This document shows, in pieces, positions 29,975-39,464 of a stretch of DNA of 64,000 nucleotides (positions are counted from its first letter, which is position 1; each line of letters starts with the position of its first letter). The notes below the pieces were generated by a model. The model did not search any database, was not told the DNA's origin, and was given only the letters and a program-made list of their open reading frames with translations. Position numbers and translations under genes: made by a program. This stretch comes from Sphingopyxis flava. Lineage in GTDB: Bacteria > Pseudomonadota > Alphaproteobacteria > Sphingomonadales > Sphingomonadaceae. Where the stretch lies: positions 1 through 64,000 of the forward strand of contig NZ_FUYP01000005.1 of NCBI RefSeq assembly GCF_900168005.1, given 5' to 3'.

Positions 29975-30910
29975 TCAACGCGGAATTGGTCCCGCCAGCG
30001 TTTCCGGATCGAGCCGCGCGTCACGCCATTTAATTCCCCAGTGAAGATGCGGTCCGGTCGCACGCCCCGTCTGACCCACCGTCCCCAAGCGCTGGCCCTG
30101 CGACACCCGCTCGCCGACGTTCACGTCGAGGCGCTGACAATGGAGGAAAGCGCTGTTCAGTCCCATGCCGTGATCGATGATCAAGAGCTTCCCCTCGAGC
30201 GTGAAGGGCGTCGTCGCCGCGAGCACCACCACCCCGCTAGCGGGCGCGTAGAAGGGCGTGCCCGCGGGCACCGCGATATCGGTGCCGCTGTGATAGGCGC
30301 CAGGCTTGCCCTGATAGACGCGCTGCGCCCCGAAAAAGCCGGAGAGGCGCCCGGTTGCCGGCCAGCGGAACGGTTGGCGCCATCCGTCGACGTCATGATC
30401 GACGCGCCGCGCTTCGGCGATCTGCGCAAGCTCGGCGGGCCGGCGACGCGCAAATTCGGCGTCGCTCGACGCACCGCCGCGCCACGGCGCGTTGATATGC
30501 TCGATTCGCCAGCTTCCCGGTGCGACGTCGAGCAAGCGCTCGTGCCGCCGTCCGTCGGCAAGCGTTGCGACGAGTCGCTGGGGGGTCGCAGCGTCGCGAT
30601 CAAAGGCGATCAGGAAGCCTCCGTCGGCGGCGACCGGAACGGGCTTGCCGTCAAGCGCCAGCCCCTGAGTCGCCTCCGGCACCTGTCCGAGCAGCGCGCC
30701 CCCCTGCACTGGCGCTCCTCGCAGGATTGTGAAATCGGCGCTCGCCGGCGCCGGGACAGGCGCGGATGCAGGACCCGGAGTGGCCGCGGAAGGCAGCGAA
30801 GGCTGCGGCGCGGGCGGCGCAGGCGGCGCGGATGCAGGCGGGACGCAGCTTGCGACCCCCAGCAGCAACGGCCAAGCCGCGAAGGAACGCGCGCGGAGAC
30901 CGAGCGTCAT
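29975..30910 (-). CDS. M23 (LytM) peptidase-domain lipoprotein
   Basis: 311 residues. Lipobox VASC with Cys22 predicts a lipoprotein, then a Pro/Ala-rich linker (23-57). The C-terminal LytM domain (about 190-305) keeps the zinc ligands H207 and D211 (HSGTD) and the H288-L-H290 motif, so it should be an active peptidoglycan endopeptidase. The start at 30910 overlaps the stop of the DUF2093 gene by 4 nt (ATGA), indicating coupling in the xseA-DUF2093-M23 unit found in many alphaproteobacteria. Confidence 0.93.
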   Translation of the reverse strand: MTLGLRARSFAAWPLLLGVASCVPPASAPPAPPAPQPSLPSAATPGPASAPVPAPASADFTILRGAPVQGGALLGQVPEATQGLALDGKPVPVAADGGFLIAFDRDAATPQRLVATLADGRRHERLLDVAPGSWRIEHINAPWRGGASSDAEFARRRPAELAQIAEARRVDHDVDGWRQPFRWPATGRLSGFFGAQRVYQGKPGAYHSGTDIAVPAGTPFYAPASGVVVLAATTPFTLEGKLLIIDHGMGLNSAFLHCQRLDVNVGERVSQGQRLGTVGQTGRATGPHLHWGIKWRDARLDPETLAGPIPR

Positions 30911-31116
30911 GCCTTGCCAGAGTCGAGTGCAGCCTGCACCGAGATGGCGGCGGTCGCATAGGCCTCCTGCCGCGCCACAGACCAATAGCGCAATTCGTCG
31001 AGCCCGATCGGCACCCCCGTCACCGCGCACAGCACATGGTCGCCTGGCGACAGGACGCGGAACCCATTGGGTCCGTATTGCAGGCGAGCGAGGCGGTTGC
31101 GGCTGGCGATCAGCAT
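30907..31116 (-). CDS. DUF2093 family protein
   Basis: 69 residues, soluble. The sequence ARLQYGPNGFRVLSPGDHVLCAVTG and LDELRYWSVARQEAY are the family core. Function unknown; the gene nearly always lies between xseA and an M23 peptidase gene in alphaproteobacteria. Here it starts 80 nt after the xseA stop and ends in a 4-nt overlap with the M23 gene. Confidence 0.88.
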   Translation of the reverse strand: MLIASRNRLARLQYGPNGFRVLSPGDHVLCAVTGVPIGLDELRYWSVARQEAYATAAISVQAALDSGKA

Positions 31117-31196
31117 GAAGGCATATCCATCGGGAAGAAAGGTTGCAGGCGACTGACTATAGCAGCATCGCGCCGCGCGGCCACCCCCCGCTGCCG

Positions 31197-32633
31197 TCAG
31201 AAAAGCTCGCCCTGCCCTCGTCCCGGCGGCGGTGCGGTGCGGCGCGGCGCCCTGGAGGCGGGCGCCGCACTCGCGCCCGAAGGGGACGCATCGCGATCGC
31301 TTACCGCCACCGGTACCTCGCCGTCGGCGAACTGGAGACGCAGATGCGCTGCGGCGCGGGCTGCCGCGGCATGGGTGACGATGGTGCCGCTGGCGTCGCG
31401 AACCATCGCATAGCCGCGCGACAGAAGCGCGCGTGGATCGAGTGAGGCCAGCAGCCGTGCGAGGCCCTGAAGCCGGGCACGGTCGCGGTCCCATGCCCGC
31501 GCAAGCAGCGCCGGGCGCAGCGCCGCAGACCGGCTGGCGAGCCGCTCGGAAGTCACCGCCAGCCGGTGCCGCTGACAGCGGTCGAGCTTGTCCCCGGCAT
31601 CGTCGAGCCGCTGCCGCTGGGGCGCATAAAGCGCCTCACGTCGCGGGAGGTACCGCGCGAGCGCCGCGAGCCGCTCGCCGCCGAGCGCCTGTGTCCGGTT
31701 CGCCGCGCCAATCATGCGCCCGCGCCATGACGCAAGCTGGGCCACCAGCTCAGCTCGCACCGGGACCGCCATCTCGGCTGCCGCGGTCGGCGTCGGCGCG
31801 CGCACGTCGGCAGCATGATCGGCGAGCGTCACATCGGTCTCATGCCCCACCGCGCTGATCGTTGGAATGCGGCAATCGGCGATCGCACGCACGACCACTT
31901 CTTCGTTGAACGCCCACAGATCCTCGATCGAGCCGCCGCCGCGCGCGACGATCACCAGGTCGGGCCGCGGCACCGGTCCGCCTGGGGCAAGCGCGTCAAA
32001 CCCGCGCACCGCATTCGCCACCTGCGCCGCCGCGCCCTCGCCCTGCACCAGAACCGGCCATACGATCACACGCGTGGGGCAACGATCGGCAAGCCGGTGG
32101 AGGATGTCCCGGATCACCGCGCCCGTGGGCGAGGTGACCACGCCGATCGTGCGCGGCAGATAGGGCAGCGGCTGCTTGCGCTCGCGGTCGAACAGCCCTT
32201 CGGCCCCCAGCCGCGCCTTCAATTTCTCGAAGAGCAGCATCAGCGCGCCCTCGCCCGCAACTTCGAGACTCTCGACAACGAGCTGATATTTCGAACGCCC
32301 CGGATAGGTGGTGAGCTTGCCCGTCGCAATCACCTCGATCCCGTCCTCGGGCCGGAAGGCAAGCCGCGCGGCCTGCCCCTTCCACATCACCATGTCGATC
32401 AGCGCATTGTCATCCTTCAGGCCGGCGTAGAAGTGCCCCGAGGCGGCGCGCTTCGCCCCCGAGAGCTCGCCACGTACCCGCACGCGGGCGAAGCCATCCT
32501 CAACTGTGCGCTTGATCGCCGCCGACAATTGGCTGACCGAAAGCGCTGGAGCATTGTCGCCTGCCGCCGCCTCGGCTAACAGCCGCGCCGCGGGGTCTTT
32601 GGCGGACACCGGATCGGGAAAGGGAATGGACAT
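31197..32633 (-). CDS. xseA: Exodeoxyribonuclease VII large subunit
   Basis: 478 residues. N-terminal OB-fold DNA-binding domain (about 20-115), then the exonuclease VII core with [35 protein letters not shown] and the [25 protein letters not shown] motif. The C-terminal ~40 residues are Pro/Ala-rich and end GQGELF. It forms the nuclease with XseB, which is not in the window. The start at 32633 has AGG six nt upstream, inside the purD coding sequence; the ATG two codons earlier has no room for a ribosome binding site. Its start codon overlaps that of purD on the other strand. Confidence 0.95.
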   Translation of the reverse strand: MSIPFPDPVSAKDPAARLLAEAAAGDNAPALSVSQLSAAIKRTVEDGFARVRVRGELSGAKRAASGHFYAGLKDDNALIDMVMWKGQAARLAFRPEDGIEVIATGKLTTYPGRSKYQLVVESLEVAGEGALMLLFEKLKARLGAEGLFDRERKQPLPYLPRTIGVVTSPTGAVIRDILHRLADRCPTRVIVWPVLVQGEGAAAQVANAVRGFDALAPGGPVPRPDLVIVARGGGSIEDLWAFNEEVVVRAIADCRIPTISAVGHETDVTLADHAADVRAPTPTAAAEMAVPVRAELVAQLASWRGRMIGAANRTQALGGERLAALARYLPRREALYAPQRQRLDDAGDKLDRCQRHRLAVTSERLASRSAALRPALLARAWDRDRARLQGLARLLASLDPRALLSRGYAMVRDASGTIVTHAAAARAAAHLRLQFADGEVPVAVSDRDASPSGASAAPASRAPRRTAPPPGRGQGELF

Positions 32634-33909
32634 GAACATCCTGCTGGTGGGCTCGGGAGGCCGCGAACATGCGCTGAGCTGGCAGTTGGCGCAATCGCCG
32701 TCTTGCCGCAAGCTCTATGCCGCTCCGGGCAACCCGGGGATTGAAACCTTCGCCGAATGCGTGCCGCTCGCCGCCGACGATCTCGATGGGCTGATCGCCT
32801 TTGTCCGCGCCCATGCCATCGACTTTGTCGTCGTCGGCCCCGAAGCGCCACTTGTCGCGGGCCTTGCCGACCGCCTACGCGAAATGGGCATTGCAGTCTT
32901 CGGTCCCTCCGCCGCCGCGGCCCGGCTCGAAGGCTCGAAAGGGTTCACCAAGGACCTGTGCGCTCGCGCCGGCATCCCGACCGCCGCCTATGTCCGCTGC
33001 ACCTCTGCCGAGGAAGCCCATGCGGTGCTCGAAGGCTTTGCGACCCCCGTCGTGATCAAGGCCGACGGCCTTGCCGCCGGCAAGGGCGTGATCATCGCCC
33101 AGACGCGCGACGCCGCCGCGACCGCGATCGACGACATGTTCGCTGGTGCATTCGGCGGCGCGGGCGCCGAAGTCGTGATCGAGGAATTCATGACCGGCGA
33201 GGAGGCGAGCTTCTTCGCCCTGTCCGATGGGATCCATGTGATGGCCTTTGGCAGCGCCCAGGACCACAAGCGGGTTGGCGATGGCGATACGGGCCCGAAC
33301 ACCGGCGGCATGGGCGCCTACAGCCCCGCGCCCGTGCTGACCGCACGCCTCGAGACCGAAGTGATGGACCGCATCATCCGCCCGACCGTCCGCGCGCTCG
33401 CAGCCGAGGGCACGCCCTATGTCGGCGTCCTTTTCGCCGGGCTGATGCTCACTGACGCAGGACCCAGGCTGATCGAATATAATTGCCGGTTCGGCGATCC
33501 TGAATGCCAGGTGCTGATGATGCGCTTCACCGGCGATTTCGCGGCGCTACTCCACTCCGCCGCGACGGGGGACCTCGCAAGCGCGGCCCCGCCCGCCTTT
33601 TCGCACGACTATGCTCTCACGGTGGTGATGGCAGCCAGCGGCTATCCGGGAACCGCTGAAAAAGGCGGCGTGATCCGCGGCATCGCTCAGGCTGAAGCGG
33701 GGGGCGTGCGCGTTTTCCACGCCGGGACGGCGCGTGCGGACGGCGCGATCGTCGCCGCCGGCGGGCGCGTCCTCAACGTCACTGCTACGGGCAAGAATGT
33801 TACCGAGGCACAGGCCCGTGCCTATGCCGCGGTTGACCGGATCGACTTTGCAACCGGCTTCTGTCGCCGCGATATTGGCTGGCGGGAAGTGGCGCGCGAG
33901 GCGCAGTAG
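32632..33909 (+). CDS. purD: Phosphoribosylamine-glycine ligase
   Basis: 425 residues. ATP-grasp enzyme of purine synthesis joining glycine to phosphoribosylamine. N-terminus [17 protein letters not shown], then [25 protein letters not shown], the [19 protein letters not shown] motif and YNCRFGDPE, all canonical. The ATG at 32632 is preferred over one two codons upstream because AAAGGGA lies 6 nt before it. That ribosome binding site lies inside the divergent xseA coding region. Confidence 0.96.
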   Translation: MNILLVGSGGREHALSWQLAQSPSCRKLYAAPGNPGIETFAECVPLAADDLDGLIAFVRAHAIDFVVVGPEAPLVAGLADRLREMGIAVFGPSAAAARLEGSKGFTKDLCARAGIPTAAYVRCTSAEEAHAVLEGFATPVVIKADGLAAGKGVIIAQTRDAAATAIDDMFAGAFGGAGAEVVIEEFMTGEEASFFALSDGIHVMAFGSAQDHKRVGDGDTGPNTGGMGAYSPAPVLTARLETEVMDRIIRPTVRALAAEGTPYVGVLFAGLMLTDAGPRLIEYNCRFGDPECQVLMMRFTGDFAALLHSAATGDLASAAPPAFSHDYALTVVMAASGYPGTAEKGGVIRGIAQAEAGGVRVFHAGTARADGAIVAAGGRVLNVTATGKNVTEAQARAYAAVDRIDFATGFCRRDIGWREVAREAQ

Positions 33910-33920
33910 CCAGGCTGGAC

Positions 33921-33957
33921 GCAGCAGGACCGGTTCGATATCCCGGTCCTTCGCTGC
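33921..33957 (+). terminator. Hairpin after purD, possible terminator without T-run
   Basis: AGGACCGG / CCGGTCCT form an 8-bp stem (33926-33933, 33943-33950), extended by GCAGC / GCTGC with a 2-nt bulge. No run of T follows, so termination here would be weak or Rho-aided. It begins 12 nt after the purD stop. Confidence 0.45.
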
Positions 33958-34013
33958 CCTGAGGCTCTGGGCTCCCGCCCGCCCGGGACTGTAGGAACAA
34001 GGAGCAGAAACCG

Positions 34014-34574
34014 ATGACTTGGCTTCAGGAAAATTGGATCCCCGCGCTCGTGGTGCTGATCGCAGTCATCGCGCTTGTCTGGTGGCTCGCCGCCCGCCGG
34101 AAACCGCAAGACATCGCCCCGCCGGCGGCCGAACATGCCCAGCCCGCCAAGCCGCTCGAACCGCTGAAACCCGAGATCATTGCCGTCGAACCGGCTTTCA
34201 GGAAGACCCCGGCGCCCGCCCCTGCTTCCCCGCCAACCCCGGCCGCGGCGCCGGCCGAGGCAGCGGCGACGCCTGCTCCCGAGCCAACCCCCGCAGCGCC
34301 AGCGACTGCCCCTGCCGCGGGCCAGGGGGATAATCTCCAGCTGCTAAAAGGCGTCGGCCCCAAACTCGTCGCACTGCTTGGCAGCCTCGGCGTCACCCGC
34401 TTCGAGCAGATTGCGGCCTGGACCGACGCCGACATCGCCGCGATCGACCCCAAGCTCGGCAATTTCGCGGGACGCATCACTCGCGACAATTGGGTCGACC
34501 AGGCGGGCTATCTCGCACGGGGCGACAAAGCCGGCTTCGAGGCGAAATATGGCGCCCTCGGCGGGGAGCTTTGA
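34014..34574 (+). CDS. Membrane-anchored helix-hairpin-helix protein
   Basis: 186 residues. One transmembrane helix at 9-27, a Pro/Ala-rich flexible linker (about 35-105), and a C-terminal helix-hairpin-helix domain beginning NLQLLKGVGPKLVALLGSLGV, where GVGPKL is the hairpin. The end resembles the HhH_5/COG3743 domain also found fused to NADH dehydrogenase and ribosomal proteins. The domain usually binds nucleic acid or mediates protein contacts, so a membrane-tethered version is unusual in function; no catalytic residues are seen. It follows purD by 104 nt with a GGAGCAG site upstream of the ATG. Confidence 0.85.
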   Translation: MTWLQENWIPALVVLIAVIALVWWLAARRKPQDIAPPAAEHAQPAKPLEPLKPEIIAVEPAFRKTPAPAPASPPTPAAAPAEAAATPAPEPTPAAPATAPAAGQGDNLQLLKGVGPKLVALLGSLGVTRFEQIAAWTDADIAAIDPKLGNFAGRITRDNWVDQAGYLARGDKAGFEAKYGALGGEL

Positions 34575-34605
34575 CCACCGTCACCGGGGGCTTTGACTCA
34601 GCAGG

Positions 34606-34635
34606 AACGCCCCCTTCGACAATCCCGGGGGCGTT
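34606..34635. terminator. Hairpin terminator between convergent genes
   Basis: Perfect 9-bp stem AACGCCCCC / GGGGGCGTT (34606-34614, 34627-34635) with a 12-nt loop, between the helix-hairpin-helix gene and the convergent CorC-type gene. The T-run is short. Confidence 0.65.
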
Positions 34636-34670
34636 AGGCGTTTGACGAACGAGGAAGGAGGCGCGCCATT

Positions 34671-35996
34671 CTAGGCTTCCGCCAGCCCTTCATCGGGTCT
34701 GCCGATCGCACTTACCAGAAGCTTGTCGATCTTGCGCCCGTCCATGTCGACGATCTCGAACCGCCAGCCCCGGTCGGTAAAGCTCTCGCCTTCGGTCGGC
34801 AGATGCTTCAAAATCGCAAGCGCATGTCCGGCCGCGGTCGCATAGTCGCGGTCGTCGGCAAGATCGATTCCCAGCCGTTCGGCCATCTGGTCAGCGGGCA
34901 TCGAGCCCGCGATGAGCAGGCTGCCGTCGTCGCGCTCGGTAACGAAGGGCTCGCTGCCGATGTCCTGGTCGGACGCAAATTCGCCGGCAATCGCGGAAAG
35001 CAGATCGGCTGGGGTCACCAGACCTTCGAAATGGCCATATTCGTCGTGGACAAGCAGCATCGGCACCTCGGCGACCCGCAGACTTTCTAGCGCATCCATC
35101 GCATCGATCTGGTCGTGGATCACCGCCGCGCGTCGGGTCAGCGTTTCAAGGTCGAGCTTCTGCCCCCGAAACAGCGCGCCGGCAATGTCGCGCGCCTGAA
35201 CGACCCCGACGATATTGTCGACCGAGCCGCGCGCAACGGGCAGGCGCGTGTGCGGCGTCTCAAGCAGCTTGGCGCGCACCGCGTCGGCGTCCGAGGCAAT
35301 GTCGATCCAGTCGACATCGATCCGCGGCGTCATCACCTCGCGTACCGGACGGTCGGCGAGGCGCACGACGCCCGAGATGATCGCGCGTTCGCTCTCCTCG
35401 ATCACCCCGGATTTCGAGGCCTCGGCGACGATCAGGTGCAGCTCCTCGGCAGTCACCCTGTCCTCCGATTCACGCTTGAGACCGAGGAGGCGAAATACGA
35501 GGCTGGAACTCGTGTCGAGGAGCCAGACGAGCGGCGCGGCAATGCGCGAGAGCCATAGCATCGGTACAGCCATCACCATCGCGATGCTTTCGGGCGCCCT
35601 CAGTGCGAACTGCTTGGGCACGAGCTCGCCCGCGATCAGCGAGAAATAAGTGGTAATCGCGATGACGGCCGCGAACCCGGCGTTGCGCGCGGTTTCCGCG
35701 TCGAGACCGAGCGCGCCTTGCAACCGCTCCGCGACCGGCTGGCCGAGGCTTGCGCCCGAATAGGCGCCGGCGAGGATGCCGATCAGCGTGATGCCGACCT
35801 GAACAGTCGAGAGAAAGCGTCCCGGATCGGCGGCAAGCTGGCGCGCGATGCGGGCGCCGCGGCTCCCCCGCTTTTCCGCCGCCTGCAGGCGGGGACCGCG
35901 GGCGGAAACGATCGCGAGCTCGGACAAGGCGAAGACGCCGTTGAGGAGGATCAGCACGGCGATGATCGCCACGTCGCTCCAGGGAAAGGGGGTCAT
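34671..35996 (-). CDS. CNNM/CorC family membrane protein (hemolysin-C-like)
   Basis: 441 residues. A DUF21/CNNM membrane domain with about four segments (1-190, LNGVFALSELAIVSAR at the start), a CBS pair (about 205-330, with REVMTPRIDVDWIDI and VPMLLVHDEYGHFEGLVTPADLL), and a C-terminal CorC_HlyC domain (350-435). Family members are involved in magnesium or cobalt efflux; the hemolysin name is historical. The start ATG at 35996 is selected on homology because the longer frame would begin with TTG and has no match. Confidence 0.92.
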   Translation of the reverse strand: MTPFPWSDVAIIAVLILLNGVFALSELAIVSARGPRLQAAEKRGSRGARIARQLAADPGRFLSTVQVGITLIGILAGAYSGASLGQPVAERLQGALGLDAETARNAGFAAVIAITTYFSLIAGELVPKQFALRAPESIAMVMAVPMLWLSRIAAPLVWLLDTSSSLVFRLLGLKRESEDRVTAEELHLIVAEASKSGVIEESERAIISGVVRLADRPVREVMTPRIDVDWIDIASDADAVRAKLLETPHTRLPVARGSVDNIVGVVQARDIAGALFRGQKLDLETLTRRAAVIHDQIDAMDALESLRVAEVPMLLVHDEYGHFEGLVTPADLLSAIAGEFASDQDIGSEPFVTERDDGSLLIAGSMPADQMAERLGIDLADDRDYATAAGHALAILKHLPTEGESFTDRGWRFEIVDMDGRKIDKLLVSAIGRPDEGLAEA

Positions 35997-36210
35997 GGGA
36001 TGGTGAACGGGCGCGATCGCGCCTGGCCCCTGCAATCGTCGGTCATCGCGTCCCTATAGGACAAAGCCGCCGCTTTGCACAATGGCACCGGTCGGTGCCT
36101 GCTCAGCCATGGTTCAGCAAGTCTCTGGAACCACTTGCCGGGCCATCTGTTATCGGGATGGAAGGGCGGCGGCCGGGATGGCGCGCGGCCTGAGAATAGG
36201 GAGCGAAACA

Positions 36211-36900
36211 ATGAAGACCAAGATGATCAAGCTCACCGCCCTCGCCGGCATCGGGATGCTCGCATTAAGCGGCTGCGTGACCGATCCCGTCACCGGCGAG
36301 AAGAAAATTTCGAAGGCCGCCATCGGCGGCGTCGGCGGCGCCCTCGGCGGCTATCTGCTCGGCGACCTGATCGGCGGCAAGAACAGCCGGACCGAGGAAA
36401 TCGTCGGTGCAGGTATCGGCGCGGTCGCGGGCGCAGGCGTCGGCTATTATATGGACCAGCAGGAAAAGAAGCTGCGCGAGCGCACGGCCGGCACCGGTAT
36501 CGACGTCGAGCGCCAAGGCGACCAGCTCGTTCTCAACATGCCTGGCGATGTTACCTTCGACCTTAACAGCGCGGTGGTCAAAAGCCAGTTCCGCAGCGCG
36601 CTTGACAGTGTCGCCTCGACGCTCGGTGAATATCCGAGCACCTATATCGACATCTATGGCCACACCGATTCGTCGGGCAGTGACAGCTATAATCAGGGCC
36701 TCTCCGAACGCCGCGCTGCTTCAGTGGCCGACTATCTCGCGACCCGCGGCGTCCAACGCGCCCGCATGGCAACAATGGGCTATGGCGAATCGCAGCTCAA
36801 ATGTACCCCCGAAACCACCGAAGCCGACCGTCAGTGCAACCGCCGTGTCGAAATTCGCATTGCGCCGGTCACTCAGAACGACGTCAACGCAGCGCAGTAA
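36211..36900 (+). CDS. OmpA-family lipoprotein with glycine-zipper domain
   Basis: 229 residues. Signal peptide with lipobox LSGC, acylated Cys22. Residues 35-80 form a glycine-zipper segment (AIGGVGGALGGYLLGDLIGG and VGAGIGAVAGAGVG), then an OmpA C-terminal peptidoglycan-binding domain (about 115-218) with IDIYGHTDSSGSDSYNQGLSERRA and the CNRRVEIRI end. It resembles YiaD and anchors the outer membrane to peptidoglycan. AGGGAG lies 8 nt upstream of the ATG. The gene is monocistronic. The 214-nt region before it, shared with the divergent CorC-type gene, holds no gene. Confidence 0.93.
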   Translation: MKTKMIKLTALAGIGMLALSGCVTDPVTGEKKISKAAIGGVGGALGGYLLGDLIGGKNSRTEEIVGAGIGAVAGAGVGYYMDQQEKKLRERTAGTGIDVERQGDQLVLNMPGDVTFDLNSAVVKSQFRSALDSVASTLGEYPSTYIDIYGHTDSSGSDSYNQGLSERRAASVADYLATRGVQRARMATMGYGESQLKCTPETTEADRQCNRRVEIRIAPVTQNDVNAAQ

Positions 36901-36909
36901 CCCATCGAC

Positions 36910-36934
36910 ACCCCTCCTCCGGCGGGGGAGGGGT
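36910..36934. terminator. GC-rich hairpin between OmpA-like gene and marC
   Basis: ACCCCTCC / GGAGGGGT (36910-36917, 36927-36934), with the loop itself able to pair CC/GG. No clear T-run. It begins 10 nt after the OmpA-family stop and ends at the last base of the convergent marC gene. Confidence 0.5.
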
Positions 36935-37563
36935 TACCCGAGGCTCGGGAAGCTCGCCTTGAGCCCGTCGATCACGAACTGGGCGGCAAGCGCGGCAAGC
37001 AGGACCCCGAGCAGCCGCGTGATCACCGCCTCGCCCTTGCTGCCGATCAACCGCATCAGCGGCCCAGCGGCTAGCAAAGCCGCAAGCGTAATCGCGAGAA
37101 CGAGCAGTAGCGCTCCGAAGATGACGAGCGCACGATGAAGCCCGTTGTTCTGAGCCACGAGGAGCATCACCGACGCGATGGATCCCGGGCCCGCCAGCAT
37201 CGGCATTGCCATCGGAAAGACCGAAACGTCCTCGACCTCGGGGGTCGAACGCAGCTTCTCCGCGCGCTGTTCGCGCCGCTCGGTGCGCTTCTCGAACACC
37301 ATGTCGATCGCGATGATGAAGAGCATGATCCCCCCCGCGATGCGGAAGCTATCGAGATCGATGTGGAGGAAGTTCAGCAGCGCTTCACCGAACATCGCAA
37401 AGAAGATGAGGATTGCGCCCGCGATCAGCGTAGCCCGGATCGCCATCGAGCGCCGCTGCGCCGCGCTCGCGCCGGCGGTCAAGCTGGCATAGATCGGCGC
37501 GCAGCCCGGGGGGTCGATCACGACGAACAGCGTGACGAACGCCGAGATGAAAAGATCGATCAC
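36934..37563 (-). CDS. MarC family integral membrane protein
   Basis: 209 residues, about six membrane segments. LFISAFVTLFVVIDPPGCAPIYASLTAG and PMAMPMLAGPGSIASVMLL are the two MarC repeat motifs. The function is unproven; the family was named after the mar locus but is not a demonstrated resistance factor. The start is GTG at 37563, overlapping the upstream lipoprotein stop by 4 nt (GTGA), and is the last gene of a six-gene minus-strand run. Confidence 0.9.
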   Translation of the reverse strand: MIDLFISAFVTLFVVIDPPGCAPIYASLTAGASAAQRRSMAIRATLIAGAILIFFAMFGEALLNFLHIDLDSFRIAGGIMLFIIAIDMVFEKRTERREQRAEKLRSTPEVEDVSVFPMAMPMLAGPGSIASVMLLVAQNNGLHRALVIFGALLLVLAITLAALLAAGPLMRLIGSKGEAVITRLLGVLLAALAAQFVIDGLKASFPSLG

Positions 37564-38228
37564 GGCTTGGCGGGCGCCACGACCTGATCGTCGATTACTG
37601 GCGCCATCGCGTTGCCATCCCACATCTCTACCGTGACGCGGCGCGACCCGTCCTGGCGAACGGTCGAGGTCCAGCGCAGCGTCCGGTCGGACGACAGACC
37701 AACGGCGGTATCGCCGCCTGCCCCGGCCGGCTGCGCAGCCGAGGGCCGCGACCCGCAGACCGCCTGCTTCGATTCGATGAAGTCCGGTGCCTCGCGCGGC
37801 GTTTCCAGCGCGTCGCCATGATCGAGCACCCAGCGGATGTCCCCGCGCATCGGATCGCGCCGCCAGACCGTCGTGAAATAGCCCTGCGCGGGCCCGTTCT
37901 GCCACGCGCCGGTGGTCGCGCCCGCATTGCCGTCACAGCTCACATAAACGGCATGCGGCTGCCATCTCACCGCAGTCGCGGGATCCTTCTTCGAGCGGAG
38001 CCAGCCGCGTGCGTTCACCCGCTCTGGGACGAACATCACCGCGTCCGCCGCAGATGTCTCGCGAAAGGCGGTCCACTGCCCCTTGTCCTGCGCGAGCCGT
38101 GCGAACGCGATTTCGGCCGCGATGAAGGCGCTGGGGTTGGCCCCGAGCGGGCGGTTGTACATATCCCCGCCGGGCGCGCAGCCTGCAAGCAGCACGGCGC
38201 CGACGGCGGCCAGCGCCAGGGCGCGCAT
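37560..38228 (-). CDS. Lipoprotein with SnoaL/DUF4440-like domain
   Basis: 222 residues. Lipobox LLAGC with Cys17. The region IAAEIAFARLAQDKGQWTAFRETSAADAVMFVPE and the later WVLDHGDAL resemble the NTF2-like fold of DUF4440 proteins, with an extra C-terminal domain ending in DQVVAPAKP. No catalytic assignment. The start shares one nt with the folD stop (TGATG), and the end overlaps marC by 4 nt, so translation is coupled on both sides. Confidence 0.85.
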   Translation of the reverse strand: MRALALAAVGAVLLAGCAPGGDMYNRPLGANPSAFIAAEIAFARLAQDKGQWTAFRETSAADAVMFVPERVNARGWLRSKKDPATAVRWQPHAVYVSCDGNAGATTGAWQNGPAQGYFTTVWRRDPMRGDIRWVLDHGDALETPREAPDFIESKQAVCGSRPSAAQPAGAGGDTAVGLSSDRTLRWTSTVRQDGSRRVTVEMWDGNAMAPVIDDQVVAPAKP

Positions 38229-39121
38229 CAGAAGCCCTCCGGGTCGGAAAGCCCGGCGCGGCGATGCGCTGCGACGAGCGTGTTGCGCAGCAGGCAGGCG
38301 ATGGTCATCGGTCCCACGCCGCCTGGCACTGGGGTGATCGCCGTCGCCACAGCCCCCGCTTCCTCATAGGCAACGTCGCCGACCAGGCGTCCCTTGGCCG
38401 CCCCATCGGCGGGCGCGAGGCGGTTGATACCGACATCGATGACTATTGCTCCGGGTTTGATCCAGTCCCCGCGCACCATTTCGGGCCGCCCGACCGCGGC
38501 GACGACGATATCGGCGCGCCGCACCAGATCGGGCAGGTCTTTCGTCCGGCTGTGCGCCATCGTAACGGTGCAATTGGCGCCGAGCAGCAAGGCCGCCATC
38601 GGCTTGCCGACGAGGATCGAACGGCCGATCACCACGGCGTCCTTGCCCGACAGGTCGCCCAGCCGATCCTGCAGCAGAAGCAGACATCCATGGGGGGTGC
38701 AGGGCACCATCCCTGGAATGCCGAGCGCGAGCCGTCCCGCGCTCACCGGGGTCAGCCCGTCGACGTCCTTGTCGGGGTCGATCGTCGCAACCGCGGCCTG
38801 CTCGTCGAGATGGGCAGGGAGCGGGAGCTGCAACAATATCCCATCCACCGTCTCATCGGTATTGAGCTGCGCCAGCAGCCCCTCGAGCTCTGCCTGCGTC
38901 ACGTCTGCGGAGAGTCGATGTTCAAAGCTCGCCATGCCGGCCGCGAGGGTCGCCTTGCCCTTCGAGGCCACATAGACTGCGCTGGCCGGATCATCGCCGA
39001 CAAGCACCACAGCGAGGCCGGGCACGCGGCCCGTCGCCGCCTCGAACGCGGGAACCGCGTCGGCGATCCGCAGGCGAAGCGCCGCGGCAAACGCCTTGCC
39101 GTCGATGATTTCGGCCGCCAT
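38228..39121 (-). CDS. folD: Bifunctional methylene-THF dehydrogenase / cyclohydrolase
   Basis: 297 residues. It interconverts methylene-, methenyl- and formyl-tetrahydrofolate. [14 protein letters not shown] carries the catalytic Lys/Tyr region, [15 protein letters not shown] and the NADP-binding [14 protein letters not shown] are canonical, and [11 protein letters not shown] closes the active site. It starts 1 nt into the yggT stop (TGATG) and ends 1 nt into the next lipoprotein gene. Confidence 0.96.
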   Translation of the reverse strand: MAAEIIDGKAFAAALRLRIADAVPAFEAATGRVPGLAVVLVGDDPASAVYVASKGKATLAAGMASFEHRLSADVTQAELEGLLAQLNTDETVDGILLQLPLPAHLDEQAAVATIDPDKDVDGLTPVSAGRLALGIPGMVPCTPHGCLLLLQDRLGDLSGKDAVVIGRSILVGKPMAALLLGANCTVTMAHSRTKDLPDLVRRADIVVAAVGRPEMVRGDWIKPGAIVIDVGINRLAPADGAAKGRLVGDVAYEEAGAVATAITPVPGGVGPMTIACLLRNTLVAAHRRAGLSDPEGF

Positions 39122-39429
39122 CAGATCGCCCCGGCGTTGATGCCGAGCGTGTAAAGATAGTCCATCACCGGCCCGCGCAGGATGATGAGCAGGATCAGCA
39201 CAACCATCGGCGTCAGGTCGATGCCGCCAAAGTCGGGCATGATACGGCGAAACGGGCGATAGAGCGGCTCGGTAATCCTCTCGAGCACGTACCAGAGCTG
39301 GCGCACGAACTCATTGTGAGTGTTGATAACGTTGAAGGCGAGCAGCCACGACATCACCGCCTGAATGATGATGATCCACCACAGGATGTTGAGGAGGATC
39401 GACAGAATCTGAAGCAGCATCAGGTACAT
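39121..39429 (-). CDS. YggT family membrane protein
   Basis: 102 residues with two hydrophobic helices (about 3-30 and 72-92) joined by the conserved amphipathic segment [28 protein letters not shown]. Family proteins are small membrane factors linked to osmotic shock tolerance and cell-division or membrane-shape functions. It follows argB by 35 nt and overlaps folD by 1 nt. Confidence 0.93.
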   Translation of the reverse strand: MYLMLLQILSILLNILWWIIIIQAVMSWLLAFNVINTHNEFVRQLWYVLERITEPLYRPFRRIMPDFGGIDLTPMVVLILLIILRGPVMDYLYTLGINAGAI

Positions 39430-39464
39430 TAAGGTCTCCGGGCGGGGTCGTCGGTTACGCCACC

